Part shown: piece after piece, positions 22,169 through 31,616 of the stretch
Position numbering within the stretch: the first letter of the stretch is position 1
How the letters are laid out: every line of letters begins with the position of its first letter
From: Asparagopsis taxiformis
Lineage: Eukaryota > Rhodophyta > Florideophyceae > Bonnemaisoniales > Bonnemaisoniaceae
Direction of reading: 5' to 3'
Length of the DNA stretch: 36,506 nucleotides
NCBI GenBank assembly: GCA_030407315.1
Contig: JALQPE010002591.1
Location: forward strand, 1 to 36,506
The notes under the pieces: generated by a model
Database searches by the model: none
Told to the model about the DNA's origin: nothing
The model's input: the letters and a program-made list of their open reading frames with translations, nothing else
Position numbers and translations under genes: made by a program

Positions 22169-22451
22169 TTACAGATGATGCAGTTTCGCTGGGGTGCTGA
22201 CAGCAAAGTCATCGTTACGATGACTTTGCTGTAATGATTTGATTTCTTACAGCAAAGTCATCGTACGATGACTTTGCTGTAAGAAATCAAATCATTACAG
22301 CGGCCACAATTTTTTACCGGGTAAAAAATTCTTGCTGATTTTTTTACCCGGTAAAATTTTCTCACCACTGTAATCAAACCTTTCCTTACAGCAAAGTCAT
22401 CGTAACGATGACTTTGCTGTAAGCATCCCGGGTAAACGGCTTCGGCTGTAA
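22169..22451. mobile_element. MITE-like foldback cluster b (right arm)
   Basis: Bounded by CTTACAGATG (about 22168) and GGCTGTAAG (22451). Palindromes at 22199-22234, 22247-22282 (one centre base shorter) and 22386-22422, with two TTACCCGGTAAA-type elements. It has one palindrome more than the left-arm counterpart. The following 22452-22994 is noncoding as far as can be seen. Confidence 0.7.
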
Positions 22452-22994
22452 GCGGTTGGGAGTTTCGTCCGTCTCCCACCCTGGGAAGGGTGAGAAGGGA
22501 AGTGTGGAGCCGGGAACATCGTACAACGATGGTTTGGACGACTGTTGACGGCTCTGGGGAGCACTCTGCGTCGTGCAAGCCTGGTTTGCGCTGGCTGCAC
22601 TACCTGGTATTGAACGGTTCTGTGCGCAAAGTTTACTCATGAAGGAGGTAGGGTGTTGTGTACCACACCAACCATAGTTACTAACATTTGCAGTGTACTC
22701 TAGTGATGTAATTATTATTCTAGTTTCTAACTATACAATGATATTAAGTAAGTCAGATGTGCACAGAGCATGGTCTAAGCCTAGCACGGTAGAGAAAGAT
22801 GGAAGAAAGATTGAAGGGTAGGCATGCAGAAGTATGAAGGCAGCAGTATGTGTAGACTATGGCAGTGGTAAGAAAATATTTCATGCACCAAAGGGTGGGC
22901 AGAGTGACATTAGAGAGGTGGTGTGTAGGGGGAAGGTAGGTGGAGATGATGAAGGAGGACAACAGAAACGAGAGCGAGGGTTGAGACCAACGGC

Positions 22995-23202
22995 TTACAG
23001 ATGGAGCAGTTTACCAGGGATGCTTACAGCAAAGTCATCGTTACGATGACTTTGCTGTAAGGAAAGGTTTCATTACAGTGGCCATGATTTCTTTACCCGG
23101 TAAAAAAATTCCTGGCCGCTGTAATGAAAACGTTTCTTACAGCAAAGTCATCGTAACGATGGCTTTGCTGTAAGGATCCTTGGTAAACTGCCTGAGCTTT
23201 AA
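22995..23202. mobile_element. MITE-like foldback cluster a (right arm)
   Basis: A compact foldback with clear inverted ends: GCAGTTTACCAGGGATGC and, on the complement, GCAGTTTACCAAGGATCC, preceded by TTACAG and TTAAAG. Palindromes at 23024-23060 and 23137-23173. It ends about 205 bp before the gene A start, so it sits in or near the promoter. Confidence 0.75.
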
Positions 23203-23407
23203 TTGTCGTACAACGAAAAGTGATGTGGAAGGTTCGGATTGGTCAACCGCTGAATATCATTACCAGGGTGTATACTAATAGGAATATGTCAGATCTCTAA
23301 GTTTCGCCTATCTTACTCAGCTTACGCAGCAAAACAGCTTGTCGTTCAGATCTTCTTCTCTCTTTCTCAATCTTTCACTCTTCGTTTGTCAATCACTCAC
23401 CAAAGCA

Positions 23408-26400
23408 ATGGCTCAACAATCCCCCAACGCTTTCGACCGCCAGGTGCGCTCTGCCAGCCGCCGTGACAACGATTCTCCCACTCCTTCTCCCTCTCCTTCT
23501 CCCTCTCCTTCTCCTTCTCTGGCCCCCCCTGTCCCCATGGACGTTTGCGAAGCTGCTGCAGCGCTGACCCAGCTCAGCCCAGCACCTAAGCCCGTCCCCT
23601 CCCCCCCTTCCGCTTCCGATCCCGCGGTTGTCCCGACAATCGACGCTGGCGTTCCCGCAACTCCGCTTCCGGCTCAATCTGCCGAAGCGGCGCCAGCCGT
23701 CGAGGGATCTGGTGCTCCTCTGCCTAGCTCGCCTGCTCCGGACATGATCATCGCGTCCGGCAGCGACTTGGCAGAGGATGCGGAGAAGGTCGATGATCAC
23801 AACGCTCGTGACATCGTACCGAACAAGCCTCTCCGCAGCACCAGGCTGGCCTACCCTGGCACAGTGCCCATCCCGGTGGATGTGGACTACGACATAAGTC
23901 CGGAGAGCTGCCGAAACATTCCAGTCTTCATTTCCCCTCTGGATGTTTCTCCTCCGGCAGTCGTGTCCAGGGTGGTCAGGCCGCATCGCGTTGATGAGTT
24001 GAAGAAAACGTTTCTCACTCAGGGATTTTCCGTGATTGCTTCACGCGTGTCCGTCTGCGAGGTGATTGATTCCAATGCCAAAGTACGACTGCAATACGTC
24101 GATGGATCTCACCGAGTGACCGCGTTGAAGGCCATTCTCGAGTCGGCTGGACCTGCTCCTGCGAAGGACAGTCCAGAGTGGGAGGAGTTTGTCAAGTCTG
24201 ACATCTACCGTCGCTTTGGAACTATTCCAGTCGACTTTCTCCTCCCACCGACTCGGCTTGGCCGGGATGTCTTCTGCTCCGAAGAAGTACTCCCGCTTTC
24301 ACGGCTGATGAACTTCCACACCCACAATGTCAGCGAGGTAACAGTTGCTGACAATGTGTGCTCTGTGATGGAGTTCATCAATATCCACCGCCTGGGAAAG
24401 AAGAAGATCGAGCCGACCGTTCAATACATTAAAGAACGGAAAGCGCTGAGCTGGATTCGTCCGAGACAGCTCATGCGCTACGTCTCGATCGCGCGAGGGT
24501 TCAAGACCATTGAAAGCCCTGCTTTCAAGTACTGGTCGAGCATCCCGAACAGGCCGGAGTTCGTGCAGTTCTCTTCGACAGAGGATCTGGCTGGGTGTAC
24601 GGTGAACTTGTTGTTCAATGGGTCGTTCAGGAGTGCTCCGGATGTGCAGAAGTGTTTCATCCTGGAGATGACGGCGCGCTACACTTGTAGCCGTCGGTCG
24701 GCCGGGCTGAAACCGTACTCGGTTGGTACCATTGGGCAGGAATGGATTGCTGGTTTGTTGGAAATCTTCGGGTACGTGAAGGAGGTGGCCGAGTACTGGA
24801 ACGTGTCGGATGTGTTGAGGATGCTGGATGGGTCAATTCCCAGCGGGGTGACCCGAGCAAGAGCTTCGACATTCGCTCGCGCGTTGTCGAAGTTCTTGCT
24901 CAGATGGTCCCCAAGAAGGGGTGCTGGGCAGACTTCCGTCCCAAGGAAGGCCCCCCCGATGGTTACAAGTCGGAACATTTTTCCCCGTAAGAAGTCTGTC
25001 TTCGGGAAGGACGCCAGGAAAATGCTCCTGCGCGTCACTGGGTACCGCGACATGATTATGCGGAAACGCTTTCACGCGATGTACCCAGACATCCCACATG
25101 CTGCGCTCCCAGCCACATGTGGTGATGATGCCCCCATCCCTTCCTCTTCCAATTCCTTGCCCATCCCTTCATCCTCCATTCCTTTGCCCCCACCACCTCA
25201 ACTGGAATCTTCCAGCAATTCCGAGGTTGCCCCTGTTCCTGTCTCTACCCCTGCCGTGTCGGCATCCTCCCCTGCGGTGACCCCGGTCAAGCCGACTGCG
25301 CGTGGTCCCCAGGATGGCAGCGAACGCTCTGGTCCAGTTTCCCACGCCGGGACTGGTACCCCCAACCGTCCTGTCCAAGCCGCGCAGGAGCAGGTCTCAC
25401 CGGCTTCGCAGCCTGAGCCTGCGACTCCGGCTGCCGAGCAGCACCCTGCTGCTCCGGCCCCCGCTGTCGAAGCTTCCCGTTCTGCATCTGCTAGCAGTTC
25501 GGGAAGCTCCAGCGATGACAGTTTCGTCCCTTCACCATCCGGTGGGGTTGGACAGAAGACGGTTGCGAGGATTTCGACGGAGGGCCCTACTCCCGAGAAT
25601 GTGGTCGAGGGCAGCAGTGCGAAGGGCGGTGCAGATCCTGACGAAGATGTCATTGAAGTCAGTGATTCTGCACCGCCCGGAGTGGAAACTTCTGGGAGGA
25701 AAGTGATGCCCAGAAGGAGTACCCGCCTGCAAGCGAGTCGTTCCGGTCGTGGTGGAACGGCGGGTGGTGCTGTGGAGGTCGTCGAGCTGGAGAGCGCCCC
25801 CGAGGATGCGGGTGAAAACTCCATCCTCGGGAAGCGTAACTTGGAAGCCGCTTCTGCGACGCCCGAGCCTTCTACCAAAAAGAGAAGGCTCGGTGAGACT
25901 TCATCAAAGTCGTCGTCAAAGAAATCCAAGTCGGCTTCCCGAGGTCGCTCTCGGGAGCCGGTTCTCCAGTTCGACGACGCCCAGGAGAATCCCATTCCCG
26001 ACAGCATCGTCGATGAGAATGTGGCCGCCGTTCTCCCCAGCGCAATTGCGTCTGGCAGCCGGATGAAGTACTATATGGAAAGTACGACGGTGGAGACGGT
26101 TCGGGCGGAAATGAGGGCGGCAGCATTCCAGGCAGCTGCATCGCCGGGTGCTGAGGATACGGTGGTGGACAGGTACTTTGCGGTGAAGAAGGCATTGTTG
26201 GAAAACTTGGGGGTTATTGTTATGGAAGGCCTGTTGGCATCGTCCACGGCTGGTAATGCGACGCATGAGTTGTTCGGTCACTTCGCTAGGCAGTTCCCGC
26301 TGGTTGAGGAGGTTGAAAAACCCTCCCAGCAGTCTGATTCTAACGATGACGACAGGGAGCCACAGGACGAGCCGCCAGCTTTCGCAAAGCCCGGCTTCGA

Positions 26401-27052
26401 TCCTTCGCCGTGGCAGTTCATCCACAACGTGGGTGATGCGAAGGACCGCATCGATGGTGGTCGTGGGCGCCTCTCTCTGCCGCGGCGTGAGTTGTGCGAC
26501 AAGTTGGAGGAGGGGAATTTGGAGATGTACAAGAACAAGTTGGTGGCAGAGCTTGCTCTTGGTGTTTGTGCGGAGTTCTTGAAGTTGGGAATGGAGGGTG
26601 AGGATCCTGTCTTCTTCCCGAAGACAGGATTGCGGCTGCTTCTTACAGCAGATGGGGCTGCGGACCAGGATGGGCACACGGACTTCAAGGTAGCGACGAA
26701 TAGTGTTGGAAGTCCTACCACGTCTCCATCATATTTCATGATGTCGAGCGGAGCCGATGGGTTCTCTATAGTAGTTGCCCCTTATAGTCATGTATGCCTG
26801 GCCAATCCGGACGCCGATATGTGGAAGGTTCCCCCTCTCATCTTTTGGGTGCCACCCTATTCCGTATTGGTTGGTCGCGGTGACCTTTACCATTACGGGG
26901 TCGGCTTCAGCCGAGGAGATCTTCCTGCAGGCGAGAAGTTAGTCTATGGCCTGCCCACGCGCGGCCACATCTACTTGAAGACGGAGAAGGACGTCCTCAC
27001 GGACCACATCCACACCGTCGAATATTACAAGTACGATAGGAGCAATAGATAG
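23408..27052 (+). CDS. Gene A: ParB-like domain fused to 2OG-Fe(II) oxygenase
   Basis: 1,214 residues from the ATG at 23408 (purine at -3, G at +4). A Ser/Pro-rich N-terminus with an SP repeat is followed by a ParB-like region (about 176-250) with DGSHR at 232-236. The block shared with gene B comes next (THNVSEVTVADNVC and RYVSIARGF). A long Pro/Ser/Ala-rich linker then leads to a basic cluster KKRR (about 824-827, probable NLS). The oxygenase end has GHTDF (His1090, Asp1092), LYHYG (distal His1162) and TRGHIYL (Arg1185). Alignable blocks with gene B include SRMKYY and ATHELF before the oxygenase, so the two are diverged paralogues. Gene A appears more GC-rich than B. Substrate unknown. The left-arm copy is partial and frameshifted. 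Confidence 0.8.
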   Translation: MAQQSPNAFDRQVRSASRRDNDSPTPSPSPSPSPSPSLAPPVPMDVCEAAAALTQLSPAPKPVPSPPSASDPAVVPTIDAGVPATPLPAQSAEAAPAVEGSGAPLPSSPAPDMIIASGSDLAEDAEKVDDHNARDIVPNKPLRSTRLAYPGTVPIPVDVDYDISPESCRNIPVFISPLDVSPPAVVSRVVRPHRVDELKKTFLTQGFSVIASRVSVCEVIDSNAKVRLQYVDGSHRVTALKAILESAGPAPAKDSPEWEEFVKSDIYRRFGTIPVDFLLPPTRLGRDVFCSEEVLPLSRLMNFHTHNVSEVTVADNVCSVMEFINIHRLGKKKIEPTVQYIKERKALSWIRPRQLMRYVSIARGFKTIESPAFKYWSSIPNRPEFVQFSSTEDLAGCTVNLLFNGSFRSAPDVQKCFILEMTARYTCSRRSAGLKPYSVGTIGQEWIAGLLEIFGYVKEVAEYWNVSDVLRMLDGSIPSGVTRARASTFARALSKFLLRWSPRRGAGQTSVPRKAPPMVTSRNIFPRKKSVFGKDARKMLLRVTGYRDMIMRKRFHAMYPDIPHAALPATCGDDAPIPSSSNSLPIPSSSIPLPPPPQLESSSNSEVAPVPVSTPAVSASSPAVTPVKPTARGPQDGSERSGPVSHAGTGTPNRPVQAAQEQVSPASQPEPATPAAEQHPAAPAPAVEASRSASASSSGSSSDDSFVPSPSGGVGQKTVARISTEGPTPENVVEGSSAKGGADPDEDVIEVSDSAPPGVETSGRKVMPRRSTRLQASRSGRGGTAGGAVEVVELESAPEDAGENSILGKRNLEAASATPEPSTKKRRLGETSSKSSSKKSKSASRGRSREPVLQFDDAQENPIPDSIVDENVAAVLPSAIASGSRMKYYMESTTVETVRAEMRAAAFQAAASPGAEDTVVDRYFAVKKALLENLGVIVMEGLLASSTAGNATHELFGHFARQFPLVEEVEKPSQQSDSNDDDREPQDEPPAFAKPGFDPSPWQFIHNVGDAKDRIDGGRGRLSLPRRELCDKLEEGNLEMYKNKLVAELALGVCAEFLKLGMEGEDPVFFPKTGLRLLLTADGAADQDGHTDFKVATNSVGSPTTSPSYFMMSSGADGFSIVVAPYSHVCLANPDADMWKVPPLIFWVPPYSVLVGRGDLYHYGVGFSRGDLPAGEKLVYGLPTRGHIYLKTEKDVLTDHIHTVEYYKYDRSNR

Positions 27053-27528
27053 CATATCAGAAGTATTAAAACCTATACTACTGTTCCCTGCTATAAAGTT
27101 CTGTCTTTCTCATCTCAACATTGTTACCTTAGCCCACTTTTCAGTTCTCATCTATACATCTGTCCTTCATCTCATAGTTTAGTGCTACTCAGCAGATTGC
27201 TTGCTACTTTTTAATATTAGTCTACAACGTTATATGATTTTACTAGCTAGGCCGTAGGGGGAGACTAGTTTCAACCCTTGACAACGCGCAGATTTCGACT
27301 ACGAGAGCCGTCACTGTGATAAATTATTTGTAGAATTTTCGTCTATCTTCCCACCTACACTAGGCTACCTATATATATACAGGGTATAACCTGAACAGAG
27401 ACCACGTGAGGTAAAATACTCCTGAGAGCTGCTCACAGCCGTACAGACCTTTGCTGAGCAATTTACCCGACTTCAAACTTCGCTTCTTACCTTTACCAAG
27501 ATGAGAGAAGGACGAAACTCCCTGCTGC

Positions 27529-27873
27529 TTACAGCCGAAGCCGTTTACCAGGGTTCCTTACAGCAAAGTCATCGTTACGATGACTTTGCTGTAAGGAACC
27601 GTTTCCTTGCAGTGGCCAAGAATTTTTTACCGGGTAAAAAATCAGCAAGAAATGATTTACCGGGTAAAAAATTTCCGCAGTGTAATGATTTTTTCTTACA
27701 GCAAAGTCACCGTTACGATGACTTTGCTGTAAGAAAACGTTTCATTACAGCGGCCACAATTTTTTTACCCGGTAAAGAAATCATGGCTGCTGTAATGATT
27801 TGTTTTCTTACAGCAAAGTCATCGTAACGATGACTTTGCTGTCAGCATCCCCGGTAAACGGCCCGCACTGTAA
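27529..27873. mobile_element. MITE-like foldback cluster d
   Basis: Ends TTACAGCCGAAGCCG (27529) and, inverted, CATTACAGTGCGGGCCG. Contains three palindromes (27558-27594, 27696-27732, 27808-27843) and TTTACCGGGTAAA-type spacers. It lies between the convergent 3' ends of genes A and D. The rest of 27053-28149 has no recognisable gene. Confidence 0.72.
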
Positions 27874-28149
27874 TGAGGTGACTGCTTCTCCTACATCGCT
27901 CTGTTACTGGTGTTCTACATGCTGCGTTGCTACACAATTTCGCACTCACATCTTTCTAGTTTCTCTCCTTTTCGTATCCATAGGTATAGCAGTAGAAAAG
28001 TGGATAGTTTGCACTCCAGGCCGCAGATGCCTTCCTGCAGTCATGTCACGATTGTTGTAGTGTAGTCTATAATATCTAGCGCTCTTGGAAGATGATGCAC
28101 AGTCTATTGTCTCTGTCAATGCGTGTTTACTCAAATCTATCAAAGTAGC

Positions 28150-31137
28150 TCAGTTAGCTGGCCAATATTTTCTACCATAGTCAGCAAATATCTCCTCATC
28201 AGCTTCAACGTCTCTGGTCAGAACGACCTTGACAGCATGGGGATTCTTGATATTTGAAGCAAAGTCCGGTTTGTCTATGGCATCGCCTTGTCGAAACTCG
28301 GCTGACTGTGTTCGACTCACCTCGGTCGCTTTCTCCGTTCCGTCAATGACCCGACAATCATTGAGGTAGCTGGTACAATTATAGACCGCTGGAACGAGCC
28401 AGACCTTCCGAACAGGTGCACCCCTCCCTATGTACGTGGTTTCCAATTCCATGTTGTAGTCCTGGAACCTCTCTCCTGTGCACCCAAATCCTTCCGGGCC
28501 GTACATCACTGATCTCTGCGGTTCCGAGTCTCGAATCTTCGCATAGAAAATCGTCCCGTTGTACCAGCCAATGACCGTCCCCTTCTTCAGTTTCTTCGCC
28601 GCGAATACGCCAAACCCACCACCTCTTACCTCCGATTGCGAAACATAGACACCGTAGAATGCGGCATCAGCAGCCAGAATCGCGTCCGGGTCTATGCTCC
28701 AAAACGAGTGCATGTCCTCGGCCGGCCACTGGTCCATAGGCACCCCGCTCAATCTGTGAAGCATAGACCCGTCCTTCTTCATTGACGCAACGAACACAAG
28801 CAGATGGTTCGGCAATGCTGTCACAGCAGGTAAACCTTCTGGTGCATCTGAGATGTGCTTCTGACGAAGCCTTGGAGCTTTTCCTGTGACCGGTACCGAC
28901 TCGTCCCCAAGAATACTCTCCACCTCACGCTGCAAGATCCCCCCATATCGCCCGGCTTTCACCTCACTGACGAAAGCATGCAGTATCCACTCCTGCGATG
29001 CATCGTGGCACCTTTTTTCCTTCTCACACCCAATGAACCGACGATACGTACCATCCCTCAACGTCATACACGCTATGGCTGTGCTGTATGTTCCCGAGAA
29101 GAAATCCATCACGATATCGTTCTGCTTCGAAAATCGTTCCAGAAGCTCACGAAGAGTGGTCAACGCCTTCTGCTCATGGCGCAGTCGGTTGTTCTGCCCA
29201 TCGTATTGAGCTTCACCAGCCGACAACCTCGGAACGTTGTCAATCGCGTTGGTGAACCCAGGGTGCCTCGATATGTCCGGATTGTGCAACCTGTAATCCA
29301 CCATATCGTATGCAGCCATACCCTTCCCCCGCTTATACGCATGGATAACGAAATCGTGCATATTATGCAGTGTGCACGTTTTCGTCGATGGATTGGACGT
29401 AAAGCTGTGTGGTCGGCGAGATAGCACGACTGGAACACTGTCCACAATCATCTTGCCAGGCTCGGCATTTCTGATTGCATCCATCCATGCCACGAGTTGG
29501 CGCACGCTGGAATAGATTAGAGCATGACCGCCAGGCCGAAGAACTCGAACTATTTCACACGCAACACTCGCCAACTCTTCCGGCTCCAGAATATCGTACT
29601 CCGAGTTTTCTCTGCCGCCTTCCCGCCTCGTGTTGAATGGAGGATCAGTGAGCACAAGCTGAACACTGTCCTCCAACACGCCATCTTCCAGGAAACTAAT
29701 TTTGTCCTCCACCTCTTTGGCTACATCAGTGGCGTCACAATTCACAGTGTGAATGTAACGCCCCATCACAGCTTCCAGCTTGGTGACATATTCCGGCTTG
29801 GATTCCTTTCCGACGTCAACGAGCGGTGCTTCTGTAGGCGATACAGTGTCAACCTCCATAGCGTCATCCTCGGCCGCACCTTCTCTTGTTGCTGTTTCGC
29901 TAGCAACCGCCGCATTATCGTCCTCTCCACCACCGCGCTCCAGCCTAGCCTTCTTCCTCTGTGGCTCCAGACTATCCTCTTCTATATCCTCGCTGCCATT
30001 GTTTGGCACTGCTGCGGATATTTCCATCTGCGCAGGTGCACCTTCAAGGATGCCAGGCTCGGGCGTATCCTCAAGACTGTGCAACTCATCCATGGTCAGA
30101 GGAAGCTTTCGTTGCTCTCGGGTTCGCAATAACCAAGCCTTCAGCCTCCTCTGACCATCCAGGGCATGAGACGTGTTCAACTTGGCTCGCATGAACGAGT
30201 TCAAGCCGAACTTGTCAGGAGTGTCGAAAAGCAAGGCTCGAAGTCTCTGCATCAGCTGACCACGCTCGGCGAACACATTCACCTCAGTGACACATTGGCG
30301 TATCGACAGCAGGAAGGCGCTTGTCAATGATCGCAGCCTTGCATCCACAGCCACTGGAAGGTCGGCACAGAACCCGTTTTCACTGTCTACAGTTTTCGGG
30401 ACAATGGTCAGGTTTTTCCGATGCTCCTCGACCGCGCAGCCATCAGACCGATTCGGGAGTGACCTGAAGCAAAGGCTCGCAGGATCGAATACCATGAACG
30501 GCCAGCACATCGATTCAACATCCTCATACCCCAACACTCTTGCCCCGGTATCCCACGCAGCTAACACACGGTCGACAACAAATCCAAGCTGGTTGGCTTG
30601 CGCACTGGATGTTGCAATTCCAACCATTCCACCACCACCAATGGCCCCGGATGTGGCTCTGGCCCGCCTAGATGGCACACTGCCCATCTCCTTACTGCGA
30701 ATAGCCAAGATACACTGGCACATCATAACCATCAGCCTCCTGAACCGCTTCTGGCTAGCCTGCAAAGAATCTTGCATGTCGGATGTAGCGCCGTCCAGAA
30801 AGTACCTGCTCGAAAGCAGTTCGCGGTTCAGTGGAGAGGACAATTCTCCGCGGGGTGTCTTGCCAAACATTTCGACGGCACGAGAACTAGTCACCCCCAC
30901 CTGTTTCGGAAACTCAACCATCCTCGGAGAATCACCCATCTCTGCATTGAGTCCCCATGCATGACAAAACATTTGCCACAGACGCAAATCAATCGAACTC
31001 GAATCTTCTGCTCGGTGATACGGCCGAAGCACAGCCAGGATAGACATGCATGAGCTGTACTGCGGTTTACCACTCAGGCTTGAAGCAATTTGGCCGCTTG
31101 GATCGCAGGATTTGATCCAGCCCAACACATCAGCCAT
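28150..31137 (-). CDS. Gene D: DNA methyltransferase-SET fusion
   Basis: 995 residues from the ATG at 31137. A helical N-terminal region of about 370 residues leads to a basic cluster RKKAR (about 395, probable NLS). The methyltransferase follows: LVLTDPPFN (motif IV, about 497-505), LRPGGHALI, then DIVMDFFSG (motif I, about 675-683). Motif IV before motif I defines beta-class N6-adenine/N4-cytosine enzymes. The C-terminus (about 828-992) is a SET domain with GGGFGVFAAKKLKKGTVIGW, NCTSYLND and DEEIFADYG, a protein-lysine methyltransferase fold. The ParB-like ORF 31140-31616 lies directly upstream one frame off, and the two together probably form one ParB-methyltransferase-SET protein. The SET motif reads NCTS where NHSC is usual, so activity is uncertain. 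Confidence 0.82.
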   Translation of the reverse strand: MADVLGWIKSCDPSGQIASSLSGKPQYSSCMSILAVLRPYHRAEDSSSIDLRLWQMFCHAWGLNAEMGDSPRMVEFPKQVGVTSSRAVEMFGKTPRGELSSPLNRELLSSRYFLDGATSDMQDSLQASQKRFRRLMVMMCQCILAIRSKEMGSVPSRRARATSGAIGGGGMVGIATSSAQANQLGFVVDRVLAAWDTGARVLGYEDVESMCWPFMVFDPASLCFRSLPNRSDGCAVEEHRKNLTIVPKTVDSENGFCADLPVAVDARLRSLTSAFLLSIRQCVTEVNVFAERGQLMQRLRALLFDTPDKFGLNSFMRAKLNTSHALDGQRRLKAWLLRTREQRKLPLTMDELHSLEDTPEPGILEGAPAQMEISAAVPNNGSEDIEEDSLEPQRKKARLERGGGEDDNAAVASETATREGAAEDDAMEVDTVSPTEAPLVDVGKESKPEYVTKLEAVMGRYIHTVNCDATDVAKEVEDKISFLEDGVLEDSVQLVLTDPPFNTRREGGRENSEYDILEPEELASVACEIVRVLRPGGHALIYSSVRQLVAWMDAIRNAEPGKMIVDSVPVVLSRRPHSFTSNPSTKTCTLHNMHDFVIHAYKRGKGMAAYDMVDYRLHNPDISRHPGFTNAIDNVPRLSAGEAQYDGQNNRLRHEQKALTTLRELLERFSKQNDIVMDFFSGTYSTAIACMTLRDGTYRRFIGCEKEKRCHDASQEWILHAFVSEVKAGRYGGILQREVESILGDESVPVTGKAPRLRQKHISDAPEGLPAVTALPNHLLVFVASMKKDGSMLHRLSGVPMDQWPAEDMHSFWSIDPDAILAADAAFYGVYVSQSEVRGGGFGVFAAKKLKKGTVIGWYNGTIFYAKIRDSEPQRSVMYGPEGFGCTGERFQDYNMELETTYIGRGAPVRKVWLVPAVYNCTSYLNDCRVIDGTEKATEVSRTQSAEFRQGDAIDKPDFASNIKNPHAVKVVLTRDVEADEEIFADYGRKYWPAN

Positions 31138-31139
31138 CC

Positions 31140-31616
31140 TCACAGACGAAATATGAGCGTACTTGTCCTTTCCTTTTGGACCCAGTACTCGTCTCTGAGA
31201 TCAACGGCGATCATCAGATACTCAACAAACATCATGCGCCTTTGCAGGCCTGCAATGTCGTTGGATGTCGTCGCTCTCACACGGTCCAGCACAACAGCAG
31301 TACTGCTGTTGGTGTCCGCCACGATAGACTCTTCTCGCATAGGAATCGTAACGCCAGGAGGAAAGACGCCCTTCTCCATTCCACGTACAATTGCCATGCA
31401 GCGGTGCGCTCCATCCAATATCTCCAGAACGCCTTCTCGAAACCTGCCAGTCACGGGATGAGCTGTGTCATAACCGCTGTTGCGAATGCTCTCCATGAGC
31501 GCTTCCACATGACTTGCATCAACATCGCGAATCGATACGAATTTGCTGACTTGATTGGGGTCGATGAACACCCATCCGTCGTGCTTTTCACCGTGATTGT
31601 GGAACGTTCCTTCCAT
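31140..31616 (-). CDS. ParB-like N-terminal domain of gene D
   Basis: 158 residues from the ATG at 31616. The ParB/sulfiredoxin-fold-like region carries SIRDVDASHVEALMESIRNSG and then ILDGAHR (Asp68-Arg72). It lacks its own effector and ends at 31140, where the methyltransferase-SET frame takes over. A -1 shift near the stop would join the two. ParB-like domains fused to beta-class methyltransferases are common in phages and plasmids, which supports a single protein. Either a 1-bp error or mutation, or a true frameshift, is likely; no plausible intron restores the frame. Confidence 0.75.
   Translation of the reverse strand: MEGTFHNHGEKHDGWVFIDPNQVSKFVSIRDVDASHVEALMESIRNSGYDTAHPVTGRFREGVLEILDGAHRCMAIVRGMEKGVFPPGVTIPMREESIVADTNSSTAVVLDRVRATTSNDIAGLQRRMMFVEYLMIAVDLRDEYWVQKERTSTLIFRL

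Larger units (their letters stand above)
13637..24567. repeat. Right arm of giant inverted duplication
   Basis: Reverse-complement partner of 1-11099. It starts immediately after a CACTA-type TAGTG terminus (13632-13636). Its outer limit here is set only by the window edge of the partner arm, since gene A continues to 27052. Genes A and B are open in this copy, while the transposase has one frameshift. Confidence 0.93.

Noticed and set aside
23339..23407. 23-residue N-terminal extension of gene A
   Set aside because: It begins at a TTG; the ATG at 23408 has a good context, and the extension reads as 5' leader.
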